From NCBI GenBank assembly GCA_023432995.1, contig JAEZES010000116.1:1-12184 (forward strand): a stretch of DNA of 12,184 nt. Direction: 5' to 3'. A program made the position numbers and the translations under genes. This document shows positions 1 through 7,593 of this stretch, piece after piece. This stretch comes from Pseudomonadota bacterium (GTDB taxonomy: Bacteria > Pseudomonadota > Alphaproteobacteria > Sphingomonadales > Sphingomonadaceae). Below the pieces are notes generated by a model, which saw only the letters and a program-made list of their open reading frames with translations, did no database searches and was not told the origin of the DNA. The number at the start of each line of letters is the position of its first letter. Position 1 is the stretch's first letter.

Positions 1-1908
1 GCCGGGATCGGTGTCGCCACGCAGGGCGGTTCGCCCGAGAAGCGCCCGCGCACGGCGCTCCCGTCAGGCCTGGCGATCGCCGCCACTTGGGACGTCGAAC
101 GGGCCTACGCCGGCGGGGCGATGATCGGTTCCGAAGCGCGCGCCGACGGGTTCAACGTGCTCCTCGGCGGCAGCGTCAACTTGATCCGCGAGCCGCGCAA
201 CGGGCGCAATTTCGAGTACGCCGGCGAAGACCCGTGGCTCGCCGGCGTGATCGTCGGCGCCCAGATCGCCGGTGTCCAGTCGAACCGCATCGTCTCCACC
301 GCCAAGCATTACGCGGTCAACGCTCAGGAGACCGACCGCGGCGCCGGCAATTCGGTGGTGGAGGAGGCGGCACTGCGGATGGCCGACCTGCTGGCGTTCC
401 AGGTCGCCATTGAGCGCGGTAACCCGGGCTCGGTCATGTGCGCCTACAACCGCGTCAACGGCCCGTACTCGTGCGAGCACTCGTTCCTGCTGACGCAGGT
501 CCTGCGCGACGAATGGCGTTGGCCGGGCTACGTGATGTCGGACTGGGGCGCGGTCCATTCGACCGCCCCCTCGGCGAATGCCGGGCTCGACCAGGAATCG
601 GGCTTCGGGTTGCAGGCCGGCGACTGGTTCAACGCCGACAAGCTCAAGTCCGCTGTCGGGGCCGGCGAGATTTCGGCCACGCGGATCGACCTGATGGCCA
701 CGCGCGTGCTGCACGCGATGTTCGACCATGGCCTCGTCGACGATCCGGTCAGCGAAGGGCAGGCGATCGATTTCACCGCCAACCGCGCGATCAGCCGCGC
801 CGCGGCGGAAGACGGGATCGTGCTGCTCAAGAACGATGGTAACCTGCTGCCGCTCGCCGCGGACGTGCGCCGCATCGCGGTTATCGGCGGGCACGCCGAC
901 AAGGGCGTGCTGTCAGGCGGCGGATCGAGCCAGGTCTATCCCGACGGCGGCAACGCCGTGCCTGGCCTCGAGCCAACCGGCTGGCCGGGTCCGGTCGTCT
1001 ATTATCCCTCCTCGCCGCTGGAGGAGCTGCGCAAGCGCCTGCCCGGCGTGCGAATCGACTTCGCCGACGGTGCCGACCGCGCCGCCGCCGCGCGCCTGGC
1101 GTCTTCGGCCGACCTGGCGATCGTGTTCGGCACCCAATGGGCCAGCGAGAGCATCGACGTGGCCCTGCGGCTCGACGGCGAGCAGGACGCACTGGTCGAC
1201 GCCGTCGCCGCGGCCAACCCGCGCACGATCATCGTGCTGCAGACGGGCGGACCCGTGCTGATGCCCTGGGCCGGCAAGGTCCCGACGATCGTCGCGGCCT
1301 GGTATCCGGGCCGTGCGGGCGGCGAGGCCATCGCCAATGTCCTGACCGGCGCGGTCAATCCCTCGGGCCATCTGCCCGTGACCTTCCCGGAATCGCTCGC
1401 CCAGCTTCCCTACCCGGGCGAGCCGCGCAAGGGCGAGATTGTCTACAGCGAGGGCGCCGCAGTCGGCTATAAATGGTTCGACCGGCAGGGCCACGAGCCG
1501 CTGTTCGCCTTCGGCCACGGCCTGTCGTACACCCGCTTCTCGCATGACTTGCTCGCGGTCGCACACGACGGCGAGGGACTCGTGGCGATGGTCGAGGTGC
1601 GCAACACCGGCGAGCGCGCCGGCGCCGACGTGATCCAGGTCTATGTCTCGGGCCGCGGCTGGGAGGCCCCACGCAGGCTCGGCGGCTTTGCGAAGGTCCG
1701 GCTCGAGCCGGGCGAACGCCGGACGCTCGAGATCCCGATCGACCCGCGGCTGCTCGGCGAGTGGTACGTCGAGCGTCCCGGCTGGACCCATGCGGCCGGC
1801 GCCTACACCGTTACCGTCGGCCACAGCTCGCGCGAACTCGGCGAGTCGCTGATCGTCGAGCTCGCTCCGAGCTACCTGCCGCCGGACTGGCGGCCCGCAT
1901 CCCGCTAG
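1..1908 (+). CDS. Family 3 glycoside hydrolase (beta-glucosidase type), 5' end outside window
   Basis: The frame is open from base 1 to the TAG at 1906-1908 (635 visible residues), so the true start, any signal peptide and the first part of the catalytic barrel lie outside the window. GH3 enzymes hydrolyse terminal beta-linked glucose or xylose from glycans, usually in the periplasm. Seen in sequence: the barrel substrate-binding pair in KHYAVNAQE (visible residues about 102-110), and the nucleophile motif VMSDWG with Asp at 541-543 (visible residue 181). A second alpha/beta domain runs from about residue 230 to 500, with IVYSEGAAVGYKWFD near 1438-1482; its Glu at 1450-1452 is a candidate acid/base by analogy with other GH3 enzymes. 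The C-terminus carries a fibronectin-III-like domain (GADVIQVYVSG onwards, about 540-610) typical of long GH3 beta-glucosidases. Both catalytic regions look intact. The exact substrate cannot be read from the sequence. The gene is convergent with the GGDEF-EAL gene, 20 bp away. Confidence 0.95.
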   Translation, partial: AGIGVATQGGSPEKRPRTALPSGLAIAATWDVERAYAGGAMIGSEARADGFNVLLGGSVNLIREPRNGRNFEYAGEDPWLAGVIVGAQIAGVQSNRIVSTAKHYAVNAQETDRGAGNSVVEEAALRMADLLAFQVAIERGNPGSVMCAYNRVNGPYSCEHSFLLTQVLRDEWRWPGYVMSDWGAVHSTAPSANAGLDQESGFGLQAGDWFNADKLKSAVGAGEISATRIDLMATRVLHAMFDHGLVDDPVSEGQAIDFTANRAISRAAAEDGIVLLKNDGNLLPLAADVRRIAVIGGHADKGVLSGGGSSQVYPDGGNAVPGLEPTGWPGPVVYYPSSPLEELRKRLPGVRIDFADGADRAAAARLASSADLAIVFGTQWASESIDVALRLDGEQDALVDAVAAANPRTIIVLQTGGPVLMPWAGKVPTIVAAWYPGRAGGEAIANVLTGAVNPSGHLPVTFPESLAQLPYPGEPRKGEIVYSEGAAVGYKWFDRQGHEPLFAFGHGLSYTRFSHDLLAVAHDGEGLVAMVEVRNTGERAGADVIQVYVSGRGWEAPRRLGGFAKVRLEPGERRTLEIPIDPRLLGEWYVERPGWTHAAGAYTVTVGHSSRELGESLIVELAPSYLPPDWRPASR

Positions 1909-1916
1909 CCTGCCGC

Positions 1917-1938
1917 GGCGGGCGCCTGTCAGCCCGCC
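1917..1938. terminator. Short hairpin between convergent genes, possible shared terminator
   Basis: GGCGGGC at 1917-1923 and GCCCGCC at 1932-1938 form a perfect 7-bp stem with an 8-base loop. It lies between the GH3 stop (1906-1908) and the convergent GGDEF-EAL gene, whose stop codon (1929-1931) falls inside the loop. A convergent junction is where a bidirectional terminator is expected. Neither side has a proper T-run (only TT at 1939-1940), so termination is an inference. Confidence 0.4.
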
Positions 1939-3515
1939 TTGGCGACCCGCACCTCGGGCGACTGCCCGTCCCCCTTGACCATGTCGTCGACCTGGTCTGA
2001 GGAAAGCGCCTTGGCGAACAGCCAGCCCTGCGCGTCGGAGCAGCCGAGCGCTTCAAGCTTCGACTGAATCGCCGTGCTCTCGATGCCCTCGGCGGCGAGC
2101 GGAATGCTGAGGCCCTTGCCAAGCGTGGCAATCGCCTGGACCAGCGCGTCGCACTGCGCATCGGTTTCGAGCAGGCGGACGAAGCTGTGGTCGATCTTGA
2201 TGCGGTCGAACGGCAACGAGCGCAGGTGCGTCAGCGACGCGTAGCCGGTGCCGAAGTCGTCGACGACGATGCCGATCCCCTGCGCCTGCAAGCTCTGGAT
2301 GTTGGCGATCGTGTAGTCGCGATCGGCGATCAGGCAGCTTTCCGGAATCTCGAGCTCGAGGCGCCCGGCGGGGAAATTGGTCATCGCGAGAATGCGCAGC
2401 AGGCGCTGGGACAGCAACGGATCCTTGAACTGGACGGCCGACATGTTGACCGCGATCTTCAGGTGGCTCGGCCACTTGCGCGCGGCGACCATTGCCTGCT
2501 CCATCACCGACAGCGAGATTTCGCCGATCAGGCCGCTGCTCTCCGCGACTTCGAGGAACGCCGGCGGCTCAAGCACGCCCTTGGTCGGATGCTGCCAGCG
2601 CGCGAGCGCTTCGAAGCCCTTCACGTCACCCGAAGCCAGCTCGATGATCGGCTGGAAGAAGGGCACGAATTCGCCGCCCATGATGCCGTGGCGGATCTCG
2701 GTCTCGAGCGCCGCCCGCTTGCCGAGTTCGATTTCCATGCGTTCGTCGAATTCGACGCAGCGGTTCTTGCCGGCGTTCTTCGCCTCGTACATCGCCAGGT
2801 CGGCGCGGCGGAGAAGCCAGCGCAACTCGGCGGGCGCGCCCTGCAGGCGAGCGATGCCGATGGACGCGCCGACGGCCACGATCGTGCCGCCGACGTCGAC
2901 CGGCTGGGCGAATTCCTCCAGCAGCTTCTCGGCCAGCAGCCGCGGTCGCTTGCCCTTCGCCCGCGCCCCGCGCAGCAGCACGGCAAATTCATCGCCGCCG
3001 AGCCGCACGCAGCAGTCCTCCTTGGCGCAGCTCGCGCGCATCTTGTCGGCGGTCGAAACGAGCACGGCGTCGCCCGCTTCGTGCCCGTAGAGGTCGTTGA
3101 TGCCCTTGAACTGGTCGAGGTCCATCAGCAGCAGAGCCACGTCCTTTTCGCCCGCTGCCAGGATCTCGCTGGCGACCACGTGCAAGTGGCGGCGATTGTG
3201 CAGCCCGGTCACCTCGTCGAAGTAGGCCAAGTGGCGGATCTTGAGCTCGGCGGCGCGTTGCTCTGCGAACGACTGCTTGAGCTGGACCGAGCGGCGCCAG
3301 GCCAGCAGCAACAGCGCGATGTTGAGCACGAAGGCCGTCGCCAGTTCCGGCGGCGGTGAAGCCCCCTGCTGGCTGGCCGAGACGAGATAGGGCACCACCT
3401 GGGCGCCGGACACGACGAATACGGCCATCGCGAAAAGCGCGACGGTGGCCGTGATCCAGCGCGTGTCGCCGGTCAGGCTCGGTTGCGGCAACGTCTGCTC
3501 GGCCGGCGCTTCCAT
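1929..3515 (-). CDS. Membrane-anchored GGDEF-EAL cyclic-di-GMP signalling protein
   Basis: A 528-residue protein predicted to make and/or degrade cyclic di-GMP at the inner membrane. Two hydrophobic segments (about residues 20-45 and 58-73) anchor it, followed by a short coiled-coil-like linker (76-95). The GGDEF domain begins at YFDEVTGLHNRR and has an intact GGDEF at 173-177. The inhibitory RxxD site reads AKED (164-167), so its Arg is missing. The EAL domain has EAL at 302-304, then AVNMSAVQF, LELEIPES, VVDDFGTGYASL, DRIKIDHSF and AAEGIES, so the metal-binding and catalytic acidic residues and the Lys appear present. Both activities are therefore possible; many tandem proteins use only one. 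There is no recognisable sensory domain. I chose the ATG at 3513-3515 because an AGGGGGG ribosome site sits 8 bases upstream; the first in-frame ATG (3534-3536) adds seven residues and has no such site. The gene lies 75 bp downstream of ligD on the same strand and might be co-transcribed. Confidence 0.92.
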   Translation of the reverse strand: MEAPAEQTLPQPSLTGDTRWITATVALFAMAVFVVSGAQVVPYLVSASQQGASPPPELATAFVLNIALLLLAWRRSVQLKQSFAEQRAAELKIRHLAYFDEVTGLHNRRHLHVVASEILAAGEKDVALLLMDLDQFKGINDLYGHEAGDAVLVSTADKMRASCAKEDCCVRLGGDEFAVLLRGARAKGKRPRLLAEKLLEEFAQPVDVGGTIVAVGASIGIARLQGAPAELRWLLRRADLAMYEAKNAGKNRCVEFDERMEIELGKRAALETEIRHGIMGGEFVPFFQPIIELASGDVKGFEALARWQHPTKGVLEPPAFLEVAESSGLIGEISLSVMEQAMVAARKWPSHLKIAVNMSAVQFKDPLLSQRLLRILAMTNFPAGRLELEIPESCLIADRDYTIANIQSLQAQGIGIVVDDFGTGYASLTHLRSLPFDRIKIDHSFVRLLETDAQCDALVQAIATLGKGLSIPLAAEGIESTAIQSKLEALGCSDAQGWLFAKALSSDQVDDMVKGDGQSPEVRVAKAG

Positions 3516-3523
3516 CGGATTGA

Positions 3524-3530
3524 CCCCCCT
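3524..3530 (-). promoter_or_regulatory. Ribosome binding site that decides the GGDEF-EAL start
   Basis: On the - strand AGGGGGG is followed by 8 bases and the ATG at 3515-3513. The alternative ATG at 3536-3534 lies upstream of this site and has no purine-rich run at a suitable distance, so the downstream ATG is preferred. Confidence 0.6.
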
Positions 3531-3536
3531 AGTCAT

Positions 3537-3590
3537 CCATTGGAAGGTAAGTTGTATCGATTGAAATCGAATTAACGCCCGTGATTCACG
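3537..3590. promoter_or_regulatory. AT-rich gap upstream of GGDEF-EAL with two short palindromes
   Basis: This gap between ligD and the GGDEF-EAL gene is visibly AT-richer than its surroundings. TCGATT-GA-AATCGA at 3557-3570 is a perfect 6-bp inverted repeat, and CGTGA-T-TCACG at 3580-3590 is a perfect 5-bp one. Either could be an operator, or the second a weak ligD 3'-end structure. I found no convincing -35/-10 pair, so a promoter here is inferred only from base composition and position. Confidence 0.35.
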
Positions 3591-6128
3591 TTAGAATTTC
3601 GGAAGGCCCTGCTCGGCGAATCCCCAACCCGCCAGAGCCTTGGTCGCCGCTCGTTCGACCAGCTCCCGCGCGTCGCCGATCGCGAACGAGCGCGCGTTCT
3701 TGGCCGTCTTGAGTTCGCCCCACGAGATGGGAACGGCCACCGGGGCTCCCTCGCGGGCGCGCGCCGAATATGGCAGCACAGCCGTGCTGCCGCGCTGGTT
3801 GCGCAGGTAGTCGAGGAAAATCTTTCCCTTGCGCTTGGCCTTGCTCATGTTCGCGGTGAACCGCTCGGGCTCGGCCATCGTCATCGCCTCGGCGAAGCGC
3901 TTGGCGAAATCCTTGTGGGCATCCCACGAGTGTCCGGTCGAGAGCGGCACGACCACGTGCACGCCCTTCCCGCCCGTCAGCATCGCGAAGCTGGTCAAGC
4001 CCAGGTCCGCCAGGCGCTTGCGGATGTCGCCCGCCGCCTTCCTGACGTCGGCGAAATCGAGCCCCTCGTCGGGGTCGAGGTCGAACACCATCCGGTCGGG
4101 CGCCTCGACGTCCTCGACCCGGCTGCCCCAGCCGTGGAACTCGATCGTGCCCATCTGCACGCAGGCGAGGATACCGGCCGCGTCCTCGACGTAGAGGTAG
4201 TCCTCGGCTCCGCCGTCCTTCTCGACGATCGGCACGTGGTGCACGTGCGGCCCGAACGAGCCCGAATCGTGCTTCTGGAAGAAGCACTTCTTCGCCCGCC
4301 CCTGCGGACAGCGCACGAGGCTGACAGGCCGCCCGGCGGCCCACGGCAGCATGAGCGGGGCGATCTCCGCGTAGTAGTCGGCGAGTTCGCCCTTGGTCTG
4401 CCCGCTTTCGGGGAAGATCACCCGGTCGCGGTTCGAGATCTTGATCTCGCTGTCGGGCGCGGGCGCTTCCTGCGGGGTCTCGGGCACCACGTCCTCCGCT
4501 CGCTTGTCGCCGCGCAGCGCGACGAAGCTGCCATGGCGCACGTTGCCATCGGCGGTAAACTCCGAAAAGGCCACTTCGGCGACCAGCTTGGGGGCGAGCC
4601 ACGTCACCCCGCGGCTCTCGACACGCCCGACCTCCGCCGGCGCTGTTTTGCGCTCGATCCTGGCGAACTTTGCCGCCAGCTCGCGCAGCGTGTCGGTGTC
4701 GAACCCGGTGCCGACGTTGCCCTTGTAGAGCAGCCTGTCTCCCTCGTGCTGCGCCAGCAGCAGGCTCGAGAACGGCCGCCCTCGCGCGCTCGACTTCTTC
4801 CAGCCGATGATCACGAACTCCTGCCGCAGCGTGCACTTGACCTTGACCCAGTTGCGGGTCCGCGCTGAGCGGTAGGGCGCGTCGATCCGCTTCGAGATGA
4901 TCCCCTCCTGCCCGGCGTCGCACATCGCCCGGTAGAGCTTCTCGCCCGCCCCGATCACGTGGTCGGCGACGTGGATCGGCGGCTTCGCCTCGGCCAGCAG
5001 TGCCTCGAGCCGCTCCTTGCGCTCGATGTTGCTCCGCTTCGCCAGGTCCTCGCCGTCGATCTCGAGCAGGTCGAACGCATGAAACGCGAGACCGTCGCTC
5101 GCCTTTTCGGCGCCGTGCCCACGCTTGAGCACCGCCTGCAGGCTCGAGAAATCGGGATTGCCGCCGGCATCGTAGGCGACGATCTCGCCGTCGATCAGGC
5201 ACGGCGGCAGGTCGAGCGCGCGCAGGTGCCCGGCAAGCGGCTCGAACTTGTCGGTCCAGTCCTTGCCGCTGCGCGTGTAGACCCGCACCTGTTCGCCTGC
5301 GCAGGCGACCAACGCGCGGTAACCGTCGAACTTGATCTCGTGCATCCAGCCGTTTCCGGCCGGCACCGCATCGACCAGCGTCGCCAGCTGCGGACTGCGG
5401 AATTTCGACAACTTGGCAGCGGCGCGCCTCGGCCTGGCCGGCGCCTTGCCGACAGCCTTGTTGCGCTCGGCCGCACGCTCCATCACCGCGGTGAAGGCTT
5501 GGCCTTCTTTGCCCTTGAGCGACCACTCGCCCCGCTTGTCCGCGGCGATCTCGGCCATCGTCCGGCCGGTGAGCACGCTCGTCAGGCACCGCTCGACGAG
5601 CGGGTCGCCCTCGTCGGCGTGTTCGTCGTCGAGCTTCCTGAGCAGCCAGTTCTCGCGCTTCTCGCCGGGCCGCGGCTTCAGGCGGATCAGCAGCCATTCG
5701 CCCTTCATCCGCTCGCCGTCGAGCGTGAAGTGCAGGTGGCCCTTGTCGATGTCCTTCCACGACTTGCCCTCGACCGGCGCCCAGGTCCCTTTGTCCCACA
5801 GCATGACCGAGCCGCCGCCATATTCGCCCTTGGGAATGGTGCCCTCGAACTCGGCATAGGCCATCGGGTGATCTTCGGTCCGCACCGCCAGCCGCTTGAC
5901 CGAGGGATCGGGCGACGGGCCTTTGGTCACCGCCCACGACTTGAGCACGCCGTCGGCCTCGAGCCGGAAATCCCAGTGCAGCCGCGTCGCTTCGTGCTTC
6001 TGCACGATGAAGCGGTTGCCGGTGGCCGAGCTCGCACGCTTGCCCGCCGGCTCCGCCGTCTTCTTGAAGTCGCGCTTGCGATTGTATTCGGCGAGCGGGT
6101 TGGCGTCCCGAGCCTGTCGAAGGGTCAC
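3591..6128 (-). CDS. ligD: ATP-dependent DNA ligase D (LigD), phosphoesterase-ligase-polymerase
   Basis: An 845-residue NHEJ ligase with all three domains in the order known from Pseudomonas LigD. The 3'-phosphoesterase domain (about 10-190) has H45, D53, R55, E85 and H87, matching the catalytic residues of Pseudomonas LigD with a constant offset of 3. The ligase domain (about 240-550) has motif I EIKFDGYR with the adenylated Lys at K266, motif IV EGIISKR (408-414) and motif V WVKVKC (427-432). The polymerase/primase domain (about 560-840) has CFFQKH, the metal pair in FDLDP (D683, D685), GGKGVHVVVPL and the third Asp in FLDY (D773). The enzyme trims 3' ends, fills gaps (often with ribonucleotides) and seals breaks held by Ku. 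Start: GTG at 6128-6126, overlapping the upstream stop as GTGA with GGA 9 bases upstream. The frame stays open to an ATG at 6269, but that extension lies inside the MgtC-like gene and is not LigD-like. The first residues, up to NPLAEYNRKRDF, are encoded by a repeat-like sequence. Confidence 0.97.
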   Translation of the reverse strand: MTLRQARDANPLAEYNRKRDFKKTAEPAGKRASSATGNRFIVQKHEATRLHWDFRLEADGVLKSWAVTKGPSPDPSVKRLAVRTEDHPMAYAEFEGTIPKGEYGGGSVMLWDKGTWAPVEGKSWKDIDKGHLHFTLDGERMKGEWLLIRLKPRPGEKRENWLLRKLDDEHADEGDPLVERCLTSVLTGRTMAEIAADKRGEWSLKGKEGQAFTAVMERAAERNKAVGKAPARPRRAAAKLSKFRSPQLATLVDAVPAGNGWMHEIKFDGYRALVACAGEQVRVYTRSGKDWTDKFEPLAGHLRALDLPPCLIDGEIVAYDAGGNPDFSSLQAVLKRGHGAEKASDGLAFHAFDLLEIDGEDLAKRSNIERKERLEALLAEAKPPIHVADHVIGAGEKLYRAMCDAGQEGIISKRIDAPYRSARTRNWVKVKCTLRQEFVIIGWKKSSARGRPFSSLLLAQHEGDRLLYKGNVGTGFDTDTLRELAAKFARIERKTAPAEVGRVESRGVTWLAPKLVAEVAFSEFTADGNVRHGSFVALRGDKRAEDVVPETPQEAPAPDSEIKISNRDRVIFPESGQTKGELADYYAEIAPLMLPWAAGRPVSLVRCPQGRAKKCFFQKHDSGSFGPHVHHVPIVEKDGGAEDYLYVEDAAGILACVQMGTIEFHGWGSRVEDVEAPDRMVFDLDPDEGLDFADVRKAAGDIRKRLADLGLTSFAMLTGGKGVHVVVPLSTGHSWDAHKDFAKRFAEAMTMAEPERFTANMSKAKRKGKIFLDYLRNQRGSTAVLPYSARAREGAPVAVPISWGELKTAKNARSFAIGDARELVERAATKALAGWGFAEQGLPKF
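6104..6128. repeat. Sphingomonad-type interspersed repeat half-element inside the ligD start
   Basis: The - strand here contains CCTTCGACAGGCTC followed by GGGACG. I recall this sequence as the core of a short repeat scattered through sphingomonad intergenic regions, normally paired with an inverted partner. Only one arm is visible, and no second copy occurs in this window. It runs from the GTG start of ligD into its first eight or nine codons and ends where the conserved LigD N-terminus begins. The repeat identity is from memory. Confidence 0.45.
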
Positions 6129-6607
6129 GGCGTGAAGTCCTCGTCCGGAAACCACTTGCGCTCGGCTAGGCCCAGCACCGTCAGCATCAGGATCGAGATG
6201 CCTGCGCCGATCACCACCAGCGGCCACTGCGCGGCTCCGCAGGCGATGCCGATCACGGCAGTCAGCCACAGGTGCGCGGCAGTGGTCAGGTTCTTCACCT
6301 TGCCGCGGCTGAACACGATCAGCCCGGCGCCGATGATGCCGATGAACGTGCCGGTCGCTTCGAAGATGCGCAGCACGTCGAGCTGGTTCTCTTCCATCTG
6401 GCCGCCGATCTGGTGGTAGAGGGCGATCATCGAGGCCGCCATCGCAGCGGCCGAGAAGCAGATCAGGCCATGCGTCCGCAGCCCGGCGGCGCGTCCGCGC
6501 GCCTCGCGGTCGATCCCCAGCAGGAGCCCGACCAGCGCCGCGACGCCGAGCCGGGTCAGCAGGTCGAAGTCGACCCAGTGGACCAGGACCGGCTCGTTCA
6601 GCTCCAT
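6125..6607 (-). CDS. MgtC/SapB-family small inner-membrane protein
   Basis: A 160-residue, mostly hydrophobic protein with about four to five membrane segments (roughly residues 14-34, 46-66, 81-99, 108-124 and 126-146). Family signatures are visible: GLLLGIDREARGRAAGLRTH near the first helix, the glycine-rich TGTFIGIIGAGLIV, and VKNLTTAAHLWLTAVIG. The family includes Salmonella MgtC, linked to magnesium limitation and virulence. This short form lacks the C-terminal cytoplasmic domain of MgtC and is closer to SapB/YhiD-type proteins, whose function is poorly defined. The start ATG at 6607-6605 has GGAG 7 bases upstream. The gene starts 19 bp after the ku stop, and its TGA overlaps the ligD GTG as GTGA. 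It is therefore embedded between the two NHEJ genes and probably co-translated with ligD. A role in DNA repair is not known for this family. The family call is firm; the function is open. Confidence 0.9.
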   Translation of the reverse strand: MELNEPVLVHWVDFDLLTRLGVAALVGLLLGIDREARGRAAGLRTHGLICFSAAAMAASMIALYHQIGGQMEENQLDVLRIFEATGTFIGIIGAGLIVFSRGKVKNLTTAAHLWLTAVIGIACGAAQWPLVVIGAGISILMLTVLGLAERKWFPDEDFTP

Positions 6608-6626
6608 CGCCGAGCTCCGCGCGCGT

Positions 6627-7511
6627 TCACGCCCGCTTCCGCGCCAGGGCGGCCTTCTTCGCCGGCGCCTTCCTGGAGGCTGGCTTCTTTGCCGGCGCCC
6701 TCTTCGCGGAGCCGCCTTTCGCCTCGCTTCCGACCGACTTCTTGAGCGCGGCCATCAGGTCGATCACGTTGCCGCCACGCGCCGCCTCGGGCTCCTCGAC
6801 GTCCTCGAGGATCTTCTTGCCCTTGGCCTTCTGCTTCTTGGCGATCAGCGTCTTGAGCGCGTCGACATAACGGTCGTGGAAATCGCCGGGGTCGAACGGC
6901 GCGCTGCGTTGCTCGATCAGTGTGGTGGCAAGCTCGAGCAGGTCCCTGTCGGGCTTGGTCGCCGGGATGTCCTTGAAATAGCTCTGCGCCTTGCGGACCT
7001 CGTCTTCGTAGCGCAGCGTTTCGAGCACGATCCCCTTGCCGCACGGCTTGAGGCTGACCAGCGTCTCGCGCCCGCGCACCGAGATTTGCCCGATGCCGAC
7101 CTTGTTGCTCGCCTTGAGCGCGTCGCGAAGGACCACGAAGGCTTCCTCGGCAAGGTCATCGGCCGGGACCACGTAATAGGGCTTCTCGAAGTAGAATACG
7201 TCGATCTCGCCGGCGTCGACGAACTGCACCAGGTCGAGGGTCTTGCGGCTCTCGACCTTAGCCGCCTCGATCTCGTCGTCCTCGAGCAGCACGTAGTTGC
7301 CCTTCGATACTTCGTAGCCCTTGACGATCTCGTCTCGGTCCACCGGGCCGATCCCCTGGACGACCTTCTCGTAGTTGATCCGCTTGCCGCTCGGCTCGTG
7401 GATCTGGTGGAAGGCGATCGTCGCCCCGCTCTTGGTCGCGGCGTAGACCTCGACCGGAATCGACACGAGCGCGAGACGAATCTGGCCTTGCCAGTAGGCG
7501 CGGGCGGCCAT
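6627..7511 (-). CDS. ku: Ku-family DNA end-binding protein of bacterial NHEJ
   Basis: A 294-residue bacterial Ku that should form a homodimeric ring threading onto double-strand DNA ends and recruiting LigD. The N-terminus (RAYWQGQIRLALVSIPVEVY) and the core features FHQIH, KRINYEKVVQG, GYEVSKGNYVLLEDDEI, IDVFYFEKPYYV and EEAFVVLRDAL are classical Ku beta-barrel motifs. After residue 245 come NVIDLMAALKKSV and a Lys/Ala/Pro-rich tail with repeated APAKK-like units (about 263-294). Tails of this kind are known in other bacterial Ku proteins to bind DNA and tune threading. The length is usual for the family. The start ATG at 7511-7509 is supported by a strong AGGAGGAG ribosome site 9 bases upstream. 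This is the first gene of the ku / MgtC-like / ligD cluster. An 82-bp gap separates it from the upstream DUF188 gene and contains a possible EcfG-type promoter. Confidence 0.97.
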   Translation of the reverse strand: MAARAYWQGQIRLALVSIPVEVYAATKSGATIAFHQIHEPSGKRINYEKVVQGIGPVDRDEIVKGYEVSKGNYVLLEDDEIEAAKVESRKTLDLVQFVDAGEIDVFYFEKPYYVVPADDLAEEAFVVLRDALKASNKVGIGQISVRGRETLVSLKPCGKGIVLETLRYEDEVRKAQSYFKDIPATKPDRDLLELATTLIEQRSAPFDPGDFHDRYVDALKTLIAKKQKAKGKKILEDVEEPEAARGGNVIDLMAALKKSVGSEAKGGSAKRAPAKKPASRKAPAKKAALARKRA

Positions 7512-7520
7512 GCGGGCGGA

Positions 7521-7528
7521 CTCCTCCT
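7521..7528 (-). promoter_or_regulatory. Strong ku ribosome binding site
   Basis: AGGAGGAG on the - strand lies 9 bases before the ku ATG. It is the closest match to the ideal Shine-Dalgarno sequence in the window and fixes the ku start. Confidence 0.8.
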
Positions 7529-7543
7529 GTTGTGCGGGGAGTC

Positions 7544-7568
7544 AGCGCGCGAGCGGGCGCGGGGTTCC
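7544..7568 (-). promoter_or_regulatory. Candidate EcfG-type (general stress sigma) promoter upstream of ku
   Basis: The - strand reads GGAAC (7568-7564), 16 bases, then CGCT (7547-7544). The alphaproteobacterial EcfG consensus is GGAAC-N16/17-CGTT, so the -35 is perfect and the -10 matches three of four bases. Transcription starting a few bases downstream would leave a leader of roughly 25-30 bases carrying the strong ku ribosome site. A match of this size can arise by chance. Confidence 0.35.
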
Positions 7569-7593
7569 GGAAATGGCGTCGGCGACGGGCGTT

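Noticed and set aside
913..1824. Long open frame on the - strand opposite the GH3 gene
   Set aside because: It mirrors codon structure of the GH3 gene in high-GC DNA, shows no domain, and overlaps a gene with clear catalytic motifs.
3586..5937. 783-codon alternative - strand frame across ligD
   Set aside because: It is an Arg/Gly/Ala-rich shadow frame of ligD with no recognisable domain.
6129..6269. N-terminal extension of ligD to an ATG at 6269
   Set aside because: The extra 47 residues are an out-of-frame reading of the mgtC-like gene and do not resemble LigD; the GTG at 6128 with GTGA overlap fits better.
4959..6419. 486-codon open frame on the + strand opposite ligD and the mgtC-like gene
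   Set aside because: The translation is a low-complexity antisense shadow rich in Arg, His, Leu and Val without motifs; the - strand genes have complete family signatures.
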